DNA from: a bacterium
GTDB lineage: Bacteria > Sysuimicrobiota > Sysuimicrobiia > Sysuimicrobiales > Segetimicrobiaceae
Direction: 5' to 3'
Assembly: GCA_035307765.1 (NCBI GenBank)
Contig: DATGHU010000034.1
Location: 346,230-410,229 of the forward strand
DNA: 64,000 bases
This document shows, piece by piece, positions 61,077-64,000 of the stretch. The stretch's first letter is position 1; each line of letters starts with the position of its first letter. Under the pieces are notes generated by a model. That model was given only the letters and a program-made list of their open reading frames with translations, ran no database searches and was not told the origin of the DNA. Both the position numbers and the translations under genes were made by a program.

Positions 61077-61988
61077 CTACCCGTGAGCCTGGGGGATTCG
61101 GAAGATGACCGAGGTCCCACCCCCCCCAGGACCCCCCGTGATCGTGACCTTCCCGCCGACTGCTCGCGCGTGCTCGCGGACGGCGGTCAGCCCGTAGCGC
61201 CCCTCCCCAGGTCCCGGGGGAAGATCGGGAAAGCCCTTCCCATCGTCGCCGATGGCCACGATGACCTCACCAGCCTCCCAACCGATAGAGACCCTCACCG
61301 TGCGCGCTCGCGCATGTTTGGCCACGTTGTGGAGCGCCTCTCGCAAGATCGCCATCGCATGGAGTTGCGACTCCAACGCGAGTTTGGGGGGGCCTCCTTC
61401 CTCGACTACGCTGCCGGTGAGGCCGTGGATCTCCCCAAATCGGTCGACGTAGGTGCGGGCCCAGGCGGTAAACGACTGGCCCGGTTCAGGACCGGTGCGT
61501 AGGTCGAAAATCGCATCGCGAACGCTCTGGGAGGTATCCTGCACCGTCTGGACAATTTCGGCCGCAAGCGTACGGGCGCCGGTCGCGTCGGCAGGACCGA
61601 GGATACGACCGAGGGCAGTCGCCTTCACATTCAGGAAGAACAGCACCTGGGAGATGCCATCGTGCAACTCCCGGGCCAACCGTTCGCGCTCCTGAGATAC
61701 GGCCTGCTGGATTTCCGTTGCTCGCAACTGCGCATCGGCCGCCTCGAGACGCCGATAAATGGGCACGAGGATCAACGCGGAAATGCAGAGGGCGGCAATC
61801 CCAGTAAGCGCATTCCCCAGCATCTCAGGCACCAGGCCATGCAAGACCTCGTGCCGGACTACTTCAGCCCCAAAGACGACGAGCGCGGGAAGAAGGACGA
61901 TCGAAAGGCGGAAGGCGAGGCGCCAGGCGTGCGGGGGAGTAAAACGGACAAGCCCCCAGGGGGTCGCTTTTCTCCCCCACGGGTGCAT
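61077..61988 (-). CDS. Sensor histidine kinase, NarX/DegS (HisKA_3) type
   Basis: 303 residues from ATG 61988. Two hydrophobic helices near the N-terminus (LSIVLLPALVVFG and ALTGIAALCISALILVPIY) enclose a short extracytoplasmic loop of about 17 residues, too small for a normal sensor domain. The H-box is RERLARELHDGISQVLFFL with His109; the ATPase has REALHNVAKHARA and IGDDGKGFPDL. I prefer ATG 61988 because AGGTGAAGTG precedes it; ATG 62009 lies at the predicted transcript start. The signal may be sensed within the membrane. Confidence 0.93.
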   Translation of the reverse strand: MHPWGRKATPWGLVRFTPPHAWRLAFRLSIVLLPALVVFGAEVVRHEVLHGLVPEMLGNALTGIAALCISALILVPIYRRLEAADAQLRATEIQQAVSQERERLARELHDGISQVLFFLNVKATALGRILGPADATGARTLAAEIVQTVQDTSQSVRDAIFDLRTGPEPGQSFTAWARTYVDRFGEIHGLTGSVVEEGGPPKLALESQLHAMAILREALHNVAKHARARTVRVSIGWEAGEVIVAIGDDGKGFPDLPPGPGEGRYGLTAVREHARAVGGKVTITGGPGGGGTSVIFRIPQAHG

Positions 61989-62015
61989 CACTTCACCTGG
62001 CCGCGCCATATCGCC

Positions 62016-62021
62016 ATTATA
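62016..62021 (-). promoter_or_regulatory. Candidate -10 element for the two-component operon
   Basis: The minus strand reads TATAAT, a perfect -10 hexamer, 7-12 bases before ATG 62009 and 28 before ATG 61988. No TTGACA-like -35 is visible at 16-18 bases, so an activator or extended element may be needed. A transcript from here would start near 62009, favouring ATG 61988 or a leaderless message. Confidence 0.35.
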
Positions 62022-62113
62022 GGCCGATTGGCCGCCCTTCCACGTCCTGTCACTCCCTTCGCCTAGAGTTCAAGCAGCGCCGGCTTTGGCACTCCAATCT
62101 TCGGTTGTCCGTA

Positions 62114-62584
62114 TCACCAAAACCGCAGGATTGCGTACGTCATCGTGCTCGCTTCGGCGATGAGAGACAACGGCGGCCGGCTCCCGTCCGGATCGCCGGG
62201 GGTCATCGCGGCCATCGTCACCGAGAAACCAAAAGAACCCCGCTTCGTCGCGCCGTCGTCGGCGGAAATCGCGTACCATCGGACGGCGTATGTTCCGGGG
62301 CCGAGGTGGGGAGGCACAATTTTAAGCACGGTGTGGTTGGGCACGTTCGTGTCGAGCCCACCCGAGGCGAGAACCTTCTGATGTACATCAACCAGGTGCA
62401 GGCTGCTCCCCTTCGCGAGTGCCTCACTGAACCACGCCCGAATGACCGGTGGGGACAGCTTGAGAGATGCCCCGTTGATCGGAGAGGATTTCACCATGGC
62501 CGCATGGCTCCACGCCGGAGACGGGGAGAAGAAAGCCCCAATGACCGTGACCAGGCATGCTCCAAGCAAGAAGAACAGCCGCAT
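62114..62584 (-). CDS. CopC-domain copper-binding-like protein
   Basis: 156 residues from ATG 62584, preceded by GGGGGTGG. A signal peptide (MRLFFLLGACLVTVIGAFF) ends near PAWS, so the mature protein begins with His27, as in CopC where the N-terminal His binds Cu(II). The CopC fold is clear: HAAMVKSSPINGASLKLSPP and YAVRWYAISADDGATKRG. The usual DGH near the C-terminus is absent (DDGAT), so copper affinity may be weaker or different. It is exported and lies upstream of the two-component operon, which suggests a copper-responsive block, an inference. Confidence 0.85.
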   Translation of the reverse strand: MRLFFLLGACLVTVIGAFFSPSPAWSHAAMVKSSPINGASLKLSPPVIRAWFSEALAKGSSLHLVDVHQKVLASGGLDTNVPNHTVLKIVPPHLGPGTYAVRWYAISADDGATKRGSFGFSVTMAAMTPGDPDGSRPPLSLIAEASTMTYAILRFW

Positions 62585-62920
62585 CAATCCACCCCCTCCA
62601 GCAACCTTGGCACGGCACGACCAACCCGGCTTCCGCTATCGGCACCTTACCATCTGTGCGGACCGGCGGCAATGTGACGAAAGTAGTAGGAGCAACGACC
62701 ATTCCGTCCAGCCGAGCGCGTTCAGGAGATCAAATCATAGTCGTCTATGCGCCAGAGGATCTCCGCGTATGGTGGATGAATCGTGATGCCGAAATCGGGA
62801 TGAATACGGTGATCGGAGGCGAGGTGCCGCCATCCCGTCGAGTCTCTTAAGTTTAGCCCACTGGCAGGCAGGGACGTGTCGGCCGCCCCTGCGCAGCCGC
62901 GATCCGCCCGGGCGACGCGC
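62585..62920. other. Intergenic region, no gene recognised
   Basis: About 335 bases between the CopC gene and the LysE remnant. Short frames exist on both strands (for example 62557-62850 plus and 62722-62961 minus) but neither has a clear ribosome-binding site, family motif or membrane segment. Base composition is somewhat less GC-rich than nearby genes. The CopC promoter should lie near its left end. Confidence 0.4.
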
Positions 62921-63615
62921 TCATCGTCGCCCCTCAAAGGCGAGGCGCAGCCCGGCGCCAATCAAGATCGTCCCGGTGAACCGATCCAAGGTGCGCGTCA
63001 CTGTAGGACGATGGAGAAATCCAGCCATTGATCGCGTCGCGATGATCAACGCGGCGAGCCAGGGGATCGTCTCGGTTATGTGGACCGCAACGAGGAGTGC
63101 AACGAACGGTCCCACCGCCACCCCAGCCGGGACGAACTGCGGCAGGAACGTGACGTAGAAGACTCCCACTTTTGGATTGGTCAGGTTGGACAGCAACCCG
63201 CGAGCAAACCACGCCGCGGCGCCGCGGTCGTACGCGAGGATGGTCTCGCGACCGATTGCCGGCTCGCTCGCGGGGGTGCGCGGCGCGTGGTCCCCGTCCG
63301 GTACCCCACGGTGTGAGCGCAACACCAGGTGCGCGCCGAGCCAGGTCAAGTAGGCGGCGCCGATCCCGCGCAGGATGGTGTACGCCAGATGGGAGGCGGC
63401 GAGCAAGACGCCGACCCCAAGCGCCACGGCGAGCCCCCAGATGAGCAGCCGCAGCAGATGCCGAACGAGGTGGCGGCGGCACGGCGAGGTCCTTCGACTG
63501 CAGTCGTCCGCAGCACGAGCGCCGTATCCAACCCGGGGGTAATGATCAAGACTGCAGCCGCGGCTGCAAAAGCGAGCACAGCGACGGTTGGGGACATCAA
63601 GAACTCGTCGGCCAT
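62921..63615 (-). pseudogene. LysE family exporter, frameshifted
   Basis: The first frame, from ATG 63615 or ATG 63597, encodes a LysE/RhtB N-terminus: SPTVAVLAFAAAAAVLIITP, then GLDTALVLRTTAVEGPRRA and TSFGICCG. Near 63446-63452 it loses the pattern, and another frame continues LLIWGLAVALGVGVLLAASH, GIGAAYLTWLGAHLVLR and NPKVGVFYVTFLPQF to the stop at 62921. One base missing in the G-C-G-G-C-T-G stretch explains the break. If it were intact it would export an amino acid. It may be a real mutation or a sequencing error; the nearby IS end makes decay plausible. Confidence 0.82.
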
Positions 63616-63861
63616 GTTTCGTGCCGCTCACGCATGAGATCCGAGGCTCCGCCTCTTGCCCAATGAAAGGCATTCAGTGTTGCTAAGAAACATGACTGGA
63701 CGTCCTCACCTTGGGCAACCGCGCAGCCTGAGGGCTGCTCATTCACCTGTCGAGAATATGCGCCAGCAACGCATTGAGGTTCTCGTTAAGGATCGCCAGC
63801 CGTCAGAGTGGAACCCTGCGTTGGCGCGGCGGGGGCGTTCGCCGGAAACATTTGCTTAGAT
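63616..63861. other. Spacer between LysE remnant and insertion element
   Basis: About 245 bases with no supported gene. A 67-codon plus-strand frame (63656-63859) has no recognisable features. It may contain the LysE promoter and ends where the insertion element appears to start. Confidence 0.4.
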
Positions 63862-64000
63862 TGAGCGACCTGAGAGATAGGTAACAGATTGTACCGGACA
63901 CATGGGTAACACTCCTTCCCTGAAAGGGGGGAGGGAAGATGCCCTGGAGGGAGTGTTCGGTGATGGACGAGAGAATGCGGTTTGTCGCTCGTCGGCTCGG
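63862..64000 (+). mobile_element. Left end of an IS481-like insertion sequence (truncated by the window)
   Basis: The last 140 bases hold an IS leader: a less GC-rich stretch with the related copies AGGTAACA (63879-63886) and GGGTAACA (63904-63911) flanking GATTGTACCGGACACAT, then a strong ribosome-binding site and a transposase start. The outer boundary, placed near 63862, is an estimate because the other end and the target duplication lie outside the window. Confidence 0.6.
63939..64000 (+). CDS. IS481-type transposase, N-terminal fragment
   Basis: ATG 63939 follows GGGGGGAGGGAAG. The 20 readable codons give MPWRECSVMDERMRFVARRL, a start I recognise from IS481-family transposases, which continue with a helix-turn-helix and a DDE integrase core. 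The rest lies outside the window, so integrity is unknown. Confidence 0.75.
   Translation, partial: MPWRECSVMDERMRFVARRL

Noticed and set aside
62557..62961. Small frames on both strands in the CopC-LysE gap
   Set aside because: No ribosome-binding site, no motif and no membrane segment; they overlap each other, so I left them as unexplained sequence.
63656..63859. 67-codon plus-strand frame before the IS element
   Set aside because: No recognisable features and no convincing start signal.

Overview
This is a GC-rich bacterial chromosome segment, tightly packed with genes on both strands and with short intergenic gaps. I saw no rRNA, tRNA or CRISPR array. The genes are mostly peripheral: uptake and breakdown of peptides, amides and carboxylic acids. 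No single gene fixes the taxon. The style (oligopeptide ABC importers, hydantoinases, M19/M20/M28 peptidases, flavin monooxygenases) suits an uncultured soil or sediment lineage, but that is only an inference.

Layout. 1-4.7 kb (minus): hydantoinase subunits hyuA-hyuB behind a luciferase-like monooxygenase. 5.1-8.6 kb (plus): an oligopeptide-type ABC importer (binding protein and two permeases, no ATPase). 8.6-10.6 kb: an Fpg/Nei glycosylase and an aldo/keto reductase, divergent. 10.7-16.9 kb (minus): an operon of M20-like protein, two permeases, binding protein and quinone-oxidoreductase-like enzyme. 17-21.4 kb: AIM24, M19 dipeptidase, RidA-like and M28-like proteins. 21.8-26.5 kb (minus): a GH63-type glucosidase followed by an amylo-alpha-1,6-glucosidase. 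26.7-28.5 kb (plus): a 2-hydroxyacid dehydrogenase and a metallo-beta-lactamase-fold hydrolase. 28.5-34.4 kb (minus): a five-gene run of amidohydrolase, ThDP enzyme, AhpD/CMD-like protein, M19 dipeptidase and 2-hydroxyacid dehydrogenase. 34.5-44 kb: a possible glycosidase, two Gfo/Idh/MocA proteins, a gamma-glutamyltransferase, a wrecked MFS transporter, an SDR, an EamA transporter and an M20 amidohydrolase. 44.2-51.6 kb (plus): penicillin acylase, DinB-like protein, 2-hydroxyacid dehydrogenase, a frameshifted CocE-type hydrolase and a class V aminotransferase. 51.7-53.8 kb: two overlapping GT2 glycosyltransferases. 54.3-62.6 kb: a VOC dioxygenase, then a respiratory/copper-like block (cytochrome c, secreted beta-propeller, two envelope proteins, CtaG, a NarL-type two-component system, CopC). 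62.9-64 kb: a frameshifted LysE exporter and the left end of an IS481-like element.

The main discovery is at 30754-31314. Two adjacent open frames on the minus strand are one AhpD/CMD-like gene interrupted by an in-frame UGA exactly where the second cysteine of the CxxC redox motif belongs (Cys-Pro-Phe-UGA). A perfect 7-bp stem with a GGGC loop lies 13 nt after the UGA, which fits a bacterial SECIS element. I read it as a CxxU selenoprotein that ordinary gene calling would split in two.

Three other genes are visibly broken: a CocE-type hydrolase at a nine-G tract, a LysE exporter with one base missing, and an MFS transporter lacking its middle. Several enzymes keep their fold but have lost expected active-site residues (M20-like, RidA-like, one Gfo/Idh protein, CopC, M28-like).
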